This document shows positions 36,111 to 47,198 of a stretch of DNA of 64,000 bases, in pieces. Source of the DNA: Distichodus sexfasciatus. Lineage: Eukaryota; Chordata; Actinopteri; Characiformes; Distichodontidae. A model generated the notes under the pieces. That model ran no database searches. It was given only the letters and a program-made list of their open reading frames with translations, and had not been told where the DNA came from. Both the position numbers and the translations under genes were made by a program. How positions within the stretch are numbered: position 1 is the first letter of the stretch; each line of letters begins with the position of its first letter. The DNA lies in NCBI GenBank assembly GCA_032718565.1, contig JAVGVS010000041.1, forward strand, positions 1,555,501 through 1,619,500. The letters run 5' to 3'.

Positions 36111-37058
36111 CGACCTATAATCCAGATCGCTCTAGATAAAATCGCAACGCCCCGTCCCCCAATTAAGGTCCTCCATTCGGACGAGCCGACTCGAGGTGAC
36201 GTCACACGTGGCCCGAATGCGCTCCCCAAACGCTAACAAGAGCGAGCGTGGATGTGGGATTACGCCGAGGTTAATTATCCGCCCCTAGAGGGGCCTTATT
36301 AGGACCCGGGCCGGGGGAATATGGATCGCTTTCCCCATACGTGGCAATTAAGGTGGCCATCACAGGCAGCTGGGTAGAATCACACTAATAAGATTACAGC
36401 ACGGCTGTCCTCTATAAGCAGCATCAACAAGGAAGGAGGGATGATGCATGACTAATGACGGGGCGCTCGGCGTCCAAATAAAAACACACAGCGGCGGGAA
36501 GGTAATAGGCGGTTTAACCAGGGCTGGAAAAATGTAAAGAGTATATTTATTTTTAATGTTACAAGTCTCGTTGTTGATACGGTTCCTGCCGATCATGTCC
36601 TCTCCATTTGTAACGCCGTTGGACACAAAAATTAACAGAAAGATGAAAACTGGAAATACATTTTAAGAAGAATCTTCTCCAAAACTGTTAAAATACAGTA
36701 TCTCACAGTCGGATGTGTACTGCGCTGCACTGATGCTACATCTTAATGAATGAAAAGGTTATTTAAGCAAAAAATACTTTTCAATTATGTTCATCATCGT
36801 GGTCAAGTGCCCAAATATCAAGGAATTTGCAGCTGTAGTACATTTTCATGCCACAGACAAAGCAATGACAGAAATTAAACCCACAATTTTCCAATTGCAA
36901 CTCGAGGGCCTAATAATGACCACTACTGCCATTTTTGTTATTAGGAGAAAGCTACATATGTATTTTAAACATCGTTTCAAAAACGACACAGATTTCTCTA
37001 CATTTTGAGTCACATATCACCGGACCAAGACACAGTTATGCATTTAAGTGAATTTAAG

Positions 37059-37290
37059 TGATTATTTGTCATTGTGAAGACACCACAGCACACAGTGCAC
37101 CACAATCAAATGTGACCTCTGTGTTCGACTTATCCGTGAAGGAGCAGTGGTCAGCTTTTTGGCAGTGACCAGGGAGCAGTGCTTGGCAATGGTCCCTTGC
37201 TCATGAGTACCTCGGGGGTACTTTTACTAGTCCAGGACTTGAACCGGCGACCTTCTGATCACGGGGCCAACTCCCTAACCGTTACGCTAG
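37059..37290 (-). mobile_element. tRNA-derived SINE copy
   Basis: Full body with tail GTGATTATTTGTCATTGTGA and head-side CCGGCGACCTTCTGATCACG; the last bases of the head are truncated at GTTACGCTA. Confidence 0.9.
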
Positions 37291-37370
37291 AGAAAAATAA
37301 GAGGCTACACCGGAAATCAAACATCTGGCACATCTTTGGAAACTGGCATGTGCCGAACGGCCACTCTCTG

Positions 37371-37589
37371 GGTCAGCTGGTAGTGTGACGGTAAGGGCGT
37401 TCCCCTCGTAATCAGAAAGGTGGCCAGGTTCGAATGCCAGGACGGGTAAAGATACCACTGAGGTACTCATAAGCAAGGTACCGTCCCAAGCACCGCTCCT
37501 TCACGGATGGGTCAAATATAGAGGTCACGGCTGTTTGTGGTGCACTGTGTGCTGTGCTGTGGCGCGTTCACAATGACAATCACTCACTT
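37371..37589 (+). mobile_element. tRNA-derived SINE copy
   Basis: Head GGTCAGCTGGTAGTGTGACG, B box GGTTCGAATGCC, then ACTCATAAGCAAGGTACCGT and the usual tail. Head-to-head with the copy at 37059-37290, 80 bp apart. Confidence 0.9.
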
Positions 37590-38614
37590 CCACACTGAAC
37601 AGGGCAAATCCGAAACGGCCGGCACACGTGGGACATGTTCGGGCCTCTCGGGCCTAATGATGGAGCTCGTGCATAATCGGTGCGCTCCCTAAGAGAGATA
37701 TTACGACAGGCGGATAAGAGTTCCCTCTGATCTCACTGGAGACCCGGCCTCAGAGTCCAATCCTTGACTTACAAAAGCTTTCATTACCGTACGACTGAGT
37801 GAATTACCTCCCCTTTTCTGTTTCCCCTCTTCCCTCGCTCCCTCCCTCCCTCCCTCGCTCCCTCGCTCTCATTAGTGCTCATTTCAGAGCTGCCTGACTG
37901 GAGAGCCAGCGCTGATTGCATTAATATTCATGACAATAATTAGTACATGTATTATGGGTCACTGAATATTCATGCTATTAGTTTGGTCCTCCTGGAGCTG
38001 TGTGTGTGTGTGTGTGTGTGCAGTGGGGGGTATTTTATATCCTTGGGGGGCTTAAAGGATGTTGTTCCCTTTTAGCGTGATCTGTCTAAACAGCGGAAGA
38101 TTAAACGGTTCGTCACTGTTTAATAACTGGAATATTTTGTTTGTGTAGCTCTGTCAGGCTGTGCAAACACATTTATTAGCCCTGGACATGGCCAAAGCTG
38201 CCGTTATCCATCATCATCATTTACGACACGTTTCACCAATCCCGTTTTCCCCACTTGCAGAGCTTCTGGGCTGTGTGTGTGTATACACTTTTACACGTAT
38301 TTTTATTCTAGTGCTTTTGAGTGTGACTGCGGTGAGCAATCCCATATCGTTATCCAATTTTCATTCTACACACTTGTTCTGAGCGCTTCTCCTCCTACAC
38401 TTCATGTGCTAGAAACTTTGTTCCAGCTCTGAAACGTGTGGCCTGTAGGGGTGTGGAGTGCTTCTATAGATGTTTTTGATATGTGCTCGAGTTCTGTCCA
38501 TTTTTCCATCCAATTCTTCACAAATTCACCAAATTCGATGTGATTTGAAGGTCCATGAGCCTCGTCACGTATCTGTGACCATCACGACCCGCACCAAAAG
38601 CCCAACACGAGTAC

Positions 38615-38780
38615 CTGGAGCCTGCCCCAGCTGGAGGTTGCTCATGTCCTTGGTGAGGCCGTTGGTTTTAGGGCCCGGCACGGCGCAGGTGGAGATGGCC
38701 CTCGGGGGGCGCTTCCCCGGAACCTTCACCGTCGTTCGCAGCAGGTCGATCTCCTTCCCGTGAACATTCTGCATGTAGTC
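38615..38780 (-). CDS. agap1: agap1 exon 5 of 10: PH domain first half, continued
   Basis: A 166-bp exon with acceptor ttgcag and donor gtactc, phase 0 in and phase 1 out. It encodes DYMQNVHGKEIDLLRTTVKV then PGKRPPRAISTCAVPGPKTN and GLTKDMSNLQLGQAP plus one base of a Gly codon. The first part is PH-domain strands; the basic KVPGKRPPRA segment begins the long insertion that splits the PH domain in AGAP proteins. The KTNGL-KDMS wording is characteristic of AGAP1, whereas AGAP2 and AGAP3 have a different insertion sequence (recalled, not searched). It joins in frame both to the exon at 35669 and, by equal phase, directly to 30366. Confidence 0.95.
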
Positions 38781-40133
38781 CTGCAAAGTGAAAGAGTGAC
38801 GCGTCACGGGGCTGGGACGAGACGAGTGGGTGTTTCTCTTTAATAAGGGTTAAATGCACAAATTACAAATAACAAACGAAGTATTAATACTTTTGTGCAG
38901 ACATTTAACTTATTAAATATTAACTTAAACAGTCAAATAATTAACTTAAGTCTGCAAATACTCACAGTTAGAGATTATAAATCCAAATGAGCACCTAGAA
39001 CTAAATGCTTTATAAAATGACTAAAAAGCTGATTTATTATTTCTCTTAAGTGATCATGCAGGTAATTAGAGATTGCTGTTAAGATAATTCAGGCTCTAAT
39101 GGAATGATTACAAGATTGTACTGTACCATGTTAAATACAGTCATTTTAAAATAAACTCACATCAAAACTCTCATGTTTCCTCAACTAAATAAAACTCTCT
39201 ATATGGGAGAAACTTCAAGGTTTACGTGAGGAGAAGAAGAAACTGTTGTGGTTCTTCACACACTAAAGGAAAAAAACGTCACTGAAGCAGGCAGGCAGGG
39301 GTCGAGGACAGAGCTTTTTAGGAGATAAAACATTTCCTGTAAAACTCTGTTGTGGAGATATAAATCTTCTCCAACGTATAGTCTGGCAGATCAAACCTCA
39401 GACCACTCGCCTTCATTTACTCGCAAACCGTAGCTGTTAAAGAGCCGCTCGCAGCGTGTGGCGTCGGTGTGTTTGGGATGCTGCGGAGGGTTGGTGGGGG
39501 ATGAAGTTCGCGTGCTCGGAGCGTGGCTTCACCCGCATCGATGATGAAAGTCGCTCGATGCTAATGGGGATGCAATTACCGCCGGCAAGCTGTTGGCCCT
39601 GCGCTCCTCAAGGGCTCTCCTGTGGCTTGTTAAGCCGTGTTGAGAGCACTTGGCTTTGAATTGCCCTTTTGTCGGCCTCTGGTGAGGGACAGAAGTGCTG
39701 CGGCTCTAGCGCTTGCTGCTACACACACACACACATACACACAGGTCCTTTGTGACCCGCGTTTGCCGCGGATGGTCCGCGCGAGCCGGTTTGGGGACGG
39801 GGCGCTTTAAAATCCGGGGCCACGTAACTCTCGCGTGTTAAGTAGAGAGTGGACAAAGACCACTCGAGGGATTACGGGATTATAACGTCTCGTTTCATCT
39901 GGAGAGTTCGAATGAATGAGTTTGATGAAAAGAATGTCCAAACACTGCACCGCGCATGAGAGACAGATGGTTAAATATGACGCTCTCTAGAGAGACTATA
40001 ATACGGCGTGATGAATATACGCAGCCCACTCTGGATTTTTGGGGGGCTCAAACTAACGACTGCTTTAGTATTTATTGATTAGTCGATTAAACTCATTTTA
40101 ATACCACACAGAGATTGTTTTAAGTACATTTCC

Positions 40134-40222
40134 TCTATATATATAGTGTATATGTATATATATATATATACACATATATATATATATATATACACTATAC
40201 ATACATACATACATACATATAT
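40134..40222. repeat. (TA)n palindrome with (CATA)n
   Basis: TATATAGTGTATATG followed by TA repeats, then the reverse (CATATATA...ACACTATA) and CATACATACATACATACATA. Able to form a hairpin or cruciform. Confidence 0.92.
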
Positions 40223-40225
40223 AAA

Positions 40226-40675
40226 TGTGACCTCACAGCAAAACCAGTTTGCTTATACTTGCTTGGAGGTTTCGAAAGCAGCGTTTATATTTGTAGGATA
40301 AAATTTTGGATTTTTTGTTTTAGTGTTTTGAAACAGTGGAAGGTCTATACTGTACTGTTGTGAATAGATTTGGCTGAAAAACTTACCCTTTCCATCCTAT
40401 AAACGTGACTTTCTTGAGGTGAGGAATTCAATTCCAGCAGAATGTTAAAAGTTTCTGTTTTGACCGCTCTACTTCTTCGCTAAATCCACTGGGTTTGTTC
40501 GTGAAGATATTTCTCCGATCCATCTCCATCTCGAGAGTTCAGTTAACCCTAGCATGGTAGGCTATCGTGTGGCTGTGAATGTGGCTACCGTAAATGTAAA
40601 CGTAGCCGCGACCGCACCAAGCGTCTGTGAGTGCTACGGCGATAGTCAACTTCAAACGTCAACTTCTGCCTGCAA
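40226..40675 (-). mobile_element. TGTGACC-family TIR element, truncated
   Basis: Begins TGTGACCTCACAGCAAAACC and reads the interior of the 27626 element in reverse (AACAGTGGAAGGTCTATACT, CAGAATGTTAAAAGTTTCTG) up to the AACTTCAAACGTCAACTTCT region. The far terminus is missing. Nested in the hAT-like element at 40044. Confidence 0.82.
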
Positions 40676-41195
40676 ATCCCACTATTGATGCGATGGCTCC
40701 TGGTTTGTGATTGGCTTAAGAAAGTTCCTACAGAAAAACCAAAGATGTCGGAGAAAGAAACGGCAACAGGTCGGTTAAACGCAAGTTATAGTTTATTGAC
40801 CTCATAATTATAATTTATTAGTTAGGTCTTATACGTTTAATAAACCCATAAAAGCGGTAAAAGTAACCAACGCCTTTGTCACTAAGCTCATAAATGTTAT
40901 AATGGTATGTTACCACTTTACCTATGTAAATATATCCACAAAACAAGACACATCAATGAAGGCTAGATAAAGGCAAAAGATAAAACTTATTTATTAAATA
41001 CTGCTTTTAGAGTGAACTATCTTTCTTGTCTTTATTATTTACCCACAAAATTTAAATAACCTCATAGTAAATGTAAGCTGGTAAGCTAAATCAGAGCCAT
41101 TTTATAATTACTGATTTATAATCAATTCAATCGACTAATCGTTTTAATAGTCGATGACTAGTCGCCTCTCAAAATAGTCGTTAGTTGCAGCCCTA

Positions 41196-41326
41196 CTGTG
41201 AACACAGCACAGCCCGGCGTACAGTGCACTGTAACCAAATCTGACGTCTGCAGGTACCTCACTGGTACCTTTTCCGGTCCGGGATTTGAACCAGCGACCA
41301 GCTGATTATAAAAGCGTAACTCTGTT
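41196..41326 (-). mobile_element. tRNA-derived SINE copy, internally deleted
   Basis: Tail CTGTGAACACAGCACAGCCC and head side GGTCCGGGATTTGAACCAGC, with about 100 bp of body missing. It abuts the right end of the hAT-like element at 40044. Confidence 0.82.
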
Positions 41327-41556
41327 ACGGGCGTAACGGTAAGTGTATACACCCCCATGATCGAAAGATGTGGAGTTCAAATCCAGAGTCGATAAAGTTA
41401 CGCTAGAGGTACTCATAAGCAAGGTACCGTCCCCAAGCACTGCTCCCCGGGCGCCCGCTGTTCCTTCACGGATGGGTTAAATGCAGAGGTCGCACTTGGT
41501 TGTGGTGCACTGTGTGCTGTGCTGTGGTGTGTTCACAATGACAAATAATCACTCAC
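41327..41556 (+). mobile_element. tRNA-derived SINE copy
   Basis: Head GGGCGTAACGGTAAG, B-box-like AGTTCAAATCC, full body (CCCCAAGCACTGCTCCCCGG) and tail to AATCACTCAC. Forms a head-to-head inverted pair with 41196-41326 with no spacer. Confidence 0.9.
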
Positions 41557-42265
41557 TTTCACATAAATATCATGTTCTATCATATTGCTGTACTGCCAGT
41601 GTCTAGAATCTAAAAGTAGTCCCATGCTTTCGAGGCTTGGATTTTCCTTACGTTCATTTGACCTCTAGAGCACTATTATAACCAACATGTTTCTTTACAC
41701 TGCTTTGCATTCGCTAGAATTGAGCAAAAAGGCAGAACCCATCATTAACGTAGAGAGTTTTGGAATTAGGACACTAAAGTAAGTAGTAGTATACTGATAA
41801 GTAAATAAAAGGCGCATTTATTTAATTGGTGGTAGAATAAATGTAGCCTGTTAGCTGTTTTGGACCCCATGTCCTGCCCGTGTTTTAGTGAGGAGTGACG
41901 TGTTTTGGTGCTAATTACGCTGCATGTCTTGCCGTCTACTTAATTAGCTTCATTAATGTGATTTTTTAAACATAGTCGAGCAATTAAGGGCCCTGATTGA
42001 GTTTCGTTCTATTGGCCTCCACAAACACTTTAATTGATGCCTGCGTTAACGCTGTACACGCCGCCCGCGGTAAAGGCAACCTGCTTGCTGCCAGACACTC
42101 GCGTCGGCGCGGCCTCACAGGTCGGGCTGAGTAAAGCAAAAGCGATGTGAAGTGCTTAAGATGAAGCTTGTGATGGGGTTTAGGAACAGGGGTGGAAGAA
42201 GTCGCGTTTGGTCAATGCGGTTTTGGGCGAGATTACTAAATGATCAGAAGTACTTGAGATGAAAC

Positions 42266-42297
<32 letters not shown>

Positions 42298-42302
42298 CTT
42301 AC

Positions 42303-42403
42303 GTGTAGGCTGGGGTGGTAAGTAAGAACGCCCGTTGTCGCAGAGCGTGACGTATTTCTTTTCCTCTTTGTTCAGCGATTTGCCCTTCTCTTCAGGGCAT
42401 GCC
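42303..42403 (-). CDS. agap1: agap1 exon 4 of 10: PH domain beta strands, frame broken by indels
   Basis: The exon boundaries are clear: acceptor caacag before 42403 and donor gtaagc after 42303, with partial peptides GKSLNKE and KKYVTLCDNG in one frame and LTYHPSLH in another. These are the first beta strands of the AGAP1 PH domain. The exon is 101 bp, while the conserved family segment is 35 codons (105 bp). Comparison with the conserved protein places single-base losses near 42396 and 42384, a 3-base loss near 42363 (removing the conserved Trp after KE) and one extra base at 42330. The net change of -4 would shift the frame into all downstream exons. Every other exon is intact, and nearby repeats also carry excess indels, so a base-level sequence error is the simplest explanation. 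A real null allele or skipping of the exon cannot be excluded. Confidence 0.85.
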
Positions 42404-42467
42404 CTGTTGTGAGAGAGAGGAGAAGAGATTACAATCACAGATTTCACACCTCTAAACAACACATTTG

Positions 42468-42627
42468 GCAGCTGGTGGCGTAACGGCATCAGATCAGAAG
42501 GTCGCAGCTTCGAATCCAGGGACGGTCCCCAAGCATCACGGATGGGTCAAATGCAGAGGTCACATTTGGTTGTGGTGCACTGTGTGCTGTGCTGTGGCGT
42601 GTTCACAATGACAAATAATCTCTCACG
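42468..42627 (+). mobile_element. tRNA-derived SINE, internally deleted
   Basis: Head GGCAGCTGGTGGCGTAACGG, B-box-like GCTTCGAATCC and the complete tail; about 80 bp of the middle are deleted. It starts 64 bp from the acceptor of agap1 exon 4. Confidence 0.88.
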
Positions 42628-42629
42628 TT

Positions 42630-42799
42630 CACATTTACAGCTTGGGTAGACTCTCATCCATAATTCCTCATTTCAGGGACAGTTTCCCTGCAGCAACTTA
42701 GGGTTAAGGGTCATGCTCAGCGGCACAGTGTTGCTAGTGCTGGAGTTAGGATTCAAACCCGCGACCTCCTGGTCCTGAGGTGAGCGTCTAACCACTAGT
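42630..42799 (-). mobile_element. second tRNA-like SINE/LINE-tail repeat
   Basis: TTTCAGGGACAGTTTCCCTG, AACTTAGGGTTAAGGGTCAT and GGATTCAAACCCGCGACCTC (B-box-like GGGTTTGAATCC on the minus strand). Same family as 12736-12875, different from the main SINE family. Confidence 0.7.
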
Positions 42800-42881
42800 A
42801 TAACTAGTAATGTATATACATATAAAAACAATATATAAAATATACATAATATATAAATAAAATAAGCATTATTAACAAAAT

Positions 42882-43043
42882 CTGACCTTTGCATTTGACT
42901 CCTTTTTTGGCAGTGCCCAGGGAGCATTACTTGGGGGCGGTACCTTACTCATGAGTACCTCAGTGGTACCTTTACCGATTCTGGGACTTGCAGCAATGAC
43001 AGCCATAGTCTAAGGCCCACTCCCTTATGCTACCAGCTGCTAA
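42882..43043 (-). mobile_element. tRNA-derived SINE, diverged partial copy
   Basis: CAGTGCCCAGGGAGCATTAC, TACTCATGAGTACCTCAGTG and a diverged head (GCAGCTGGTAGCATAAGGG on minus). Confidence 0.8.
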
Positions 43044-43734
43044 TATATGGACATATACATGCGTATCAAAGAGAACAAATAACATCAAATAATGAACAAA
43101 AAATGAGTCACAGACAAACCATGTTTCAGAAACACAAATTTCTACATCAATCAATCACGCCAATATTTACGACCCAGAACAGGACCACACGCTTCTTGTC
43201 TTTCTCTGCTTGAGAAAGGGTCTGCCCCTGGACAACCTTCAGAGTGAGGAGTGTTACGCGCTCTCCTACAGCGTAAGTGCCGTCGACGCCCTGACTGACC
43301 GTCCGTTCATCCGCGTCCGTTTGTTGGTTTAAGGCGACGCCCACCGTTTTGACCAAATTCATTAGCGGAGAGATAAAACCGTCGACTGATTACTTAATTC
43401 TGGCGGCGGGCGCCAGGCATATCCTCCGCTGAAGCGGTAAACGTGCGCTCAGGCAGGGCAGATATTAATAGAGTCCTCAACCCAACCTCCCCCACTTCCT
43501 TCTCCTCCTCCTCCTTCTCCTCATGACTGCCTCGGACGAAGAGAATCTCCCCCTTTTCCTTTCTCCCTCTCCTTCCCTTTTTTCACCTCCCCCCCTCCGT
43601 CGCAAAAATGCCACGTTCCGTCAGTGTGGCCAGACAGACGCACTTGTATAATTCTGTGGTAATTGGGATCCAAAAGAAAGCTAAGGAAAAAGTGGAAGAA
43701 AATGACGTGCTGGACACTTGGACGATGGGCAGAC

Positions 43735-43998
43735 AGAGAGGAGGAGGAGGAGGAGGAGGAGAGAAGGGAAGCCGACAGAAGAGAAAGGAGAGTAGAGAAA
43801 GGGAGAGGGAAAGAAAAGACAGAGAAAGACAAAAACAGAGTGAGAGAGAGAGAGGACAAAAACAGAAAGACAGAAAAAGAGAGAGAGAGAGGCGAGAGAG
43901 ACAAGAGAAACACAGTGAGAAAGACAGAAATATGAAAGCGAGGGGGGAGAAAGACAGAAGAAAGACAGATGAAGAGTGAAGAAAGAGAGAGAGAGGTG
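43735..43998. repeat. purine-rich tract
   Basis: GAGGAGGAGG followed by (GA)n and GAAAGACAGA repeats, nearly all A/G on plus. Open frames here are composition artefacts. Confidence 0.93.
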
Positions 43999-44534
43999 AG
44001 TGGTGGTAACAGCGGTGTAAATAGCAATTGTAATAACAGCATGGCGCTCGTGCATATAAAGCTAATGGGTGATAATGACAAAGTGAACGTGGCTAGATTC
44101 ATACACGTCATGCGCAGCTCCGTAACTTCGCTGATCACAACTACACCGAGCGGGTCACCACATGCCCCAAATAATTACTATTTCCACATACAGCTTTGCA
44201 CAAATATCAGTGACGGCCATGCGTGCGTGTCTTGTATGTGATGTGTGCGCGTGAACGTTAGCATAGACCTCGTGTGTGTGTGTGTCTGTGTGTGTGACAG
44301 GAGCATCCTCGGGGTCGGTCCCCCGGCCCTCACACCCCGCGCAGGAGACGAAGTGAGGACCTGGCACCAGCGGAACAACAGGCTCTCTCCGCTTTCTTAA
44401 ACACGAGCCTGACAGAGCTTTTTAATTCGCTTCTTGAGGGAGCCATAAGCTAGCCAACCGGCTGTCCAGCGGACTGAGCCTCTGCTCCCTCATCAACCCA
44501 GAGCAGAGAGACACATGTGTGCTGGGAGAACAGA

Positions 44535-44656
44535 GAGGGCTAAAAAAAAGAAAACGAAGCATGAAGAAGAGAGGAAACGGTGGAGAAGGAGAAAAAAAAA
44601 AAAAAACTACACCAGCGCACCAAATATCACCCACCCACGGTGGAGCAGCGGGGGGG

Positions 44657-44688
<32 letters not shown>

Positions 44689-45255
44689 AAACAGAGAGAA
44701 AAATTGAGAGAAAGAGAGAGAAAAACAAAAAACAGAAAGAGAGAGAAACGGTGAGAGATAAGAGAGACAGAAAAAAAGTAAAGAGAGAGACAAAAGAGAC
44801 AGAGAGAGGAGGGAAAAAAGAGAAGCAAAGAGGAGGAGAGAAGTAAAACAGAGGCGAAAAAAGACAAAAATAGAGAAACAAAAAGAGAGACGGTGAGATA
44901 GAAAAAACAAAAGAAAAAAGATAGAAACAGAGCAGGAAAAAAGAGAAAACAAAGAGAGAAAGGAGAGGTATTTGAAACAAAGATGGAACAGAACTGGAGA
45001 AGAGGAGACAGAAAGAAGAAGAAGAAACAGCCAGAGGAGAGAGAGACAAAAAGGAGACACAGGGAGGAGAGGGAAAAAGAAACAAAAGAGAGGAGAGAGA
45101 GAGAGAGAAATAGGAAGGAAGAGAGGAGAGAAGAGGAAAAACAAATGAGAAGGCAAAAATAGAGAGAGAGAAACAAAGAAGCGAAGAGGAAACAGAAAGC
45201 CAATGCAGCACATGTGATGAGACAGAAGCGAGATGAAGGAGAGAAGAGACCTTGA
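44535..45255. repeat. long purine tract (AGAGA / AAAAAGAGA)
   Basis: About 720 bp A- and G-rich on the plus strand, with a pure (GA)n run near 44658-44683 and an A14 run near 44591. The Phe/Ser/Leu-rich minus-strand frames are artefacts. Confidence 0.95.
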
Positions 45256-45734
45256 GGGAGGCGTGAAAGCGCGAGAGAGGTGGAGTCGGGAGGCATTGTG
45301 CGGTCCATATTTCTTCGCGGCGCTCAGCACAGCTCGGCCTCGTACATCGTCGGGAGTCTGACAGCGATGATTCCTGCAGGAGGCTAATTGAACGCCGCGT
45401 CGCGCTGCTGATGGGAGTTATCCTTCATTGACTAAAGTAGCGAGCCTCCGACACTTTCGCGTCTGCCCTATTTCACCTCCAGCAGCTCTAGAAGCAAGCA
45501 CAAGTCTCCCCATCCGCCAGAGTGCTGTGAGAATAAATAAGGGGACTCGGCGTCGCTCGCGCTCCCATTCCCGAGTGGTGAGGAAACTGGCGGTTGCCCG
45601 AACCCTGGCGATTAGATTTAATGGTTAAAACTACAGTGATGGCCGAGTGGGAGTGGGAGTGAAGTAGCTCCACTCTCTGTGATTGATGAGATGCATACAA
45701 GTTTAATACATTTTATATATATAAAGCCTGAGAC

Positions 45735-45870
45735 CAAATCACGTTACATCATGATATTAGAACGGTTCAACGGACAACGTCTGTCGATATCACCAAGTCC
45801 TGCTACGATACCGTTCTACTCGACTCAATTCCAGAGCCAGCGATTGAAGGGCAGCACTTTCACAGCGCCC
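45735..45870. mobile_element. hAT-like remnant
   Basis: GGTTCAACGGACAACGTCTG, CGATATCACCAAGTCCTGCT and CCAGAGCCAGCGATTGAAGG correspond to the 7231-7330 stretch of the element at 7197. Ends not visible. Confidence 0.5.
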
Positions 45871-46585
45871 TAGTAAGGAGCCTTTAAGGCAAGTTGTGGC
45901 ACCTGGCGTTCATAGCTGTCTACGTTGTCTATTTTTATTGCTTTGTACAAGAACTTCATGAAAGCAAAATCTAGCGTCTGTGAGCCCTCATCTCTCCTAC
46001 ACACGCACTCACGTAATAAAAACAGAAAAGCAGAAATCTAAACTTGAACTGAATAAAACCCGGCGCGTTAACATTTCGCACAAACAGATGTGCAATGAAA
46101 TTTACAGCTATAATTCTTTTCTTACCTAGGAACAAATCTTCAATAAGAAAACATCGGTGAATAACAAAATCTTTGTGCAAACTGTGTAACTGAGTTTTAA
46201 GAATAAATTTCCTCTTAACCCTTAACATACCAAGGTGGATCCTCGGAGGACCCCAGAGTGACATTTTTAGTGATCCTGCTGTAACTAGAACAACAAATTT
46301 TTTCTTGATTTTTGTATGTGTCCCACATCAGTTTAAGATAAAAAAAAAATGTAATTAGACTTATATAAAATTCTTTCATAAAAACGTTAAATAAATAAAA
46401 ACACCCGCTGGGTCGGCAGGACCCCGCTTGGTATACTAAATTACAAATTTGGATGATCAATTCTTGTCTTTTTTACAGGTTTTGAACGTTGCAAAGTTTG
46501 AAAAATGTTCCGCCAACAAAGCTCCGACGACGACATTGTTCGGATGCTGGATGAGTGTGATGTAAGAGTATGTAATAAGAGTATA

Positions 46586-47198
46586 TGTGACCCTCCATGG
46601 CAAAACCAGTCGCTTGACGCAAATTTTCAAATTGAGTTATTATGTTTTTCATGAAAGAGGCACAAATCAAGCTTCAAAAGCGATACCTATATGGAATGAA
46701 TGGGACGACCTTATGACTTCAGAATATCAACATTCAAAGGAGTCGGGTTTCTCCTGTCACGCCAAGTGAGAAGCGGAGAAATCTGCCTTTGAAGTTGACT
46801 ATCACCCGTAGCACTCCTGAGCGGCAGTGCGGTAGCGGCTCGTTGCATTCTGTTAGCCTCACGCTGCATTCACAGCCACCACGGATAGCCTACCTGCGTT
46901 AGGTTAACTGAACTCGGGAGACGGAGATGGATTCCGGAGAAATATCTTCGCGCTAGTCAACCAGTGGATTTACGTAAATATTAGTAGGCGGTCAAAACGA
47001 AACCTTTAACATTCTGCTGAATTGAATTCCTCACCTCAGAAAGTCACGTTTTTAGGATGGAAAGGGTAAGTTTTCAGCCAGAATTTATTCTAACAGTATT
47101 ACCAGTATAGACCTTCCTGTTTTCACTAAAACAAAAATCAAGAAATTTACCGCCTTGTATAAGCAGCTGCGTGACTGGTTTTGCCGTGGAGGGTCATA
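46586..47198 (+). mobile_element. TGTGACC-family TIR element, both ends present
   Basis: TGTGACCCTCCATGGCAAAA at the left and GACTGGTTTTGCCGTGGAGG then GTCAT at the right. About 610 bp, same interior as 27626, but with many scattered 1-3 bp losses in the middle (46805-47130) and a rearranged right arm. Confidence 0.85.

Larger units (their letters stand above)
35670..38614 (-). other. agap1 intron between exons 5 and 6 (2.9 kb)
   Basis: Contains one hAT-type element, a minus and a plus SINE copy close together, and an AT-rich unique stretch at 37880-37995 that looks like a conserved noncoding element. Confidence 0.85.
40044..41195. mobile_element. hAT-like element with another element nested inside
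   Basis: Left end GGGCTCAAACTAACGACTGC and right end AGTCGTTAGTTGCAGCCCTA are inverted repeats that extend into GATTAGTCGATT / AATCGACTAATCG. It contains the TA palindrome (40136) and a TGTGACC-family element (40226). No target duplication was found; the left two bases are mutated (GG for TA). Confidence 0.7.
38781..42302 (-). other. agap1 intron between exons 4 and 5 (3.5 kb)
   Basis: Contains an hAT-like element with a second inverted-repeat element inside it, a TA-rich palindrome, and a head-to-head pair of SINEs. 38850-39950 and 41600-42240 are unique; the latter includes a homeodomain-site-rich stretch. Confidence 0.85.

Noticed and set aside
43147..43362. 71-codon minus-strand frame of ordinary composition
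   Set aside because: Balanced composition drew attention, but it matches no agap1 segment or family I know, has no splice-site context and fits no missing part of the gene.
44422..45330. 302-codon Phe/Ser/Leu-rich minus-strand frame resembling a membrane protein
   Set aside because: Hydrophobicity comes only from TCT/CTC/TTT codons in a pyrimidine tract; no conserved residues and other frames are equally open.
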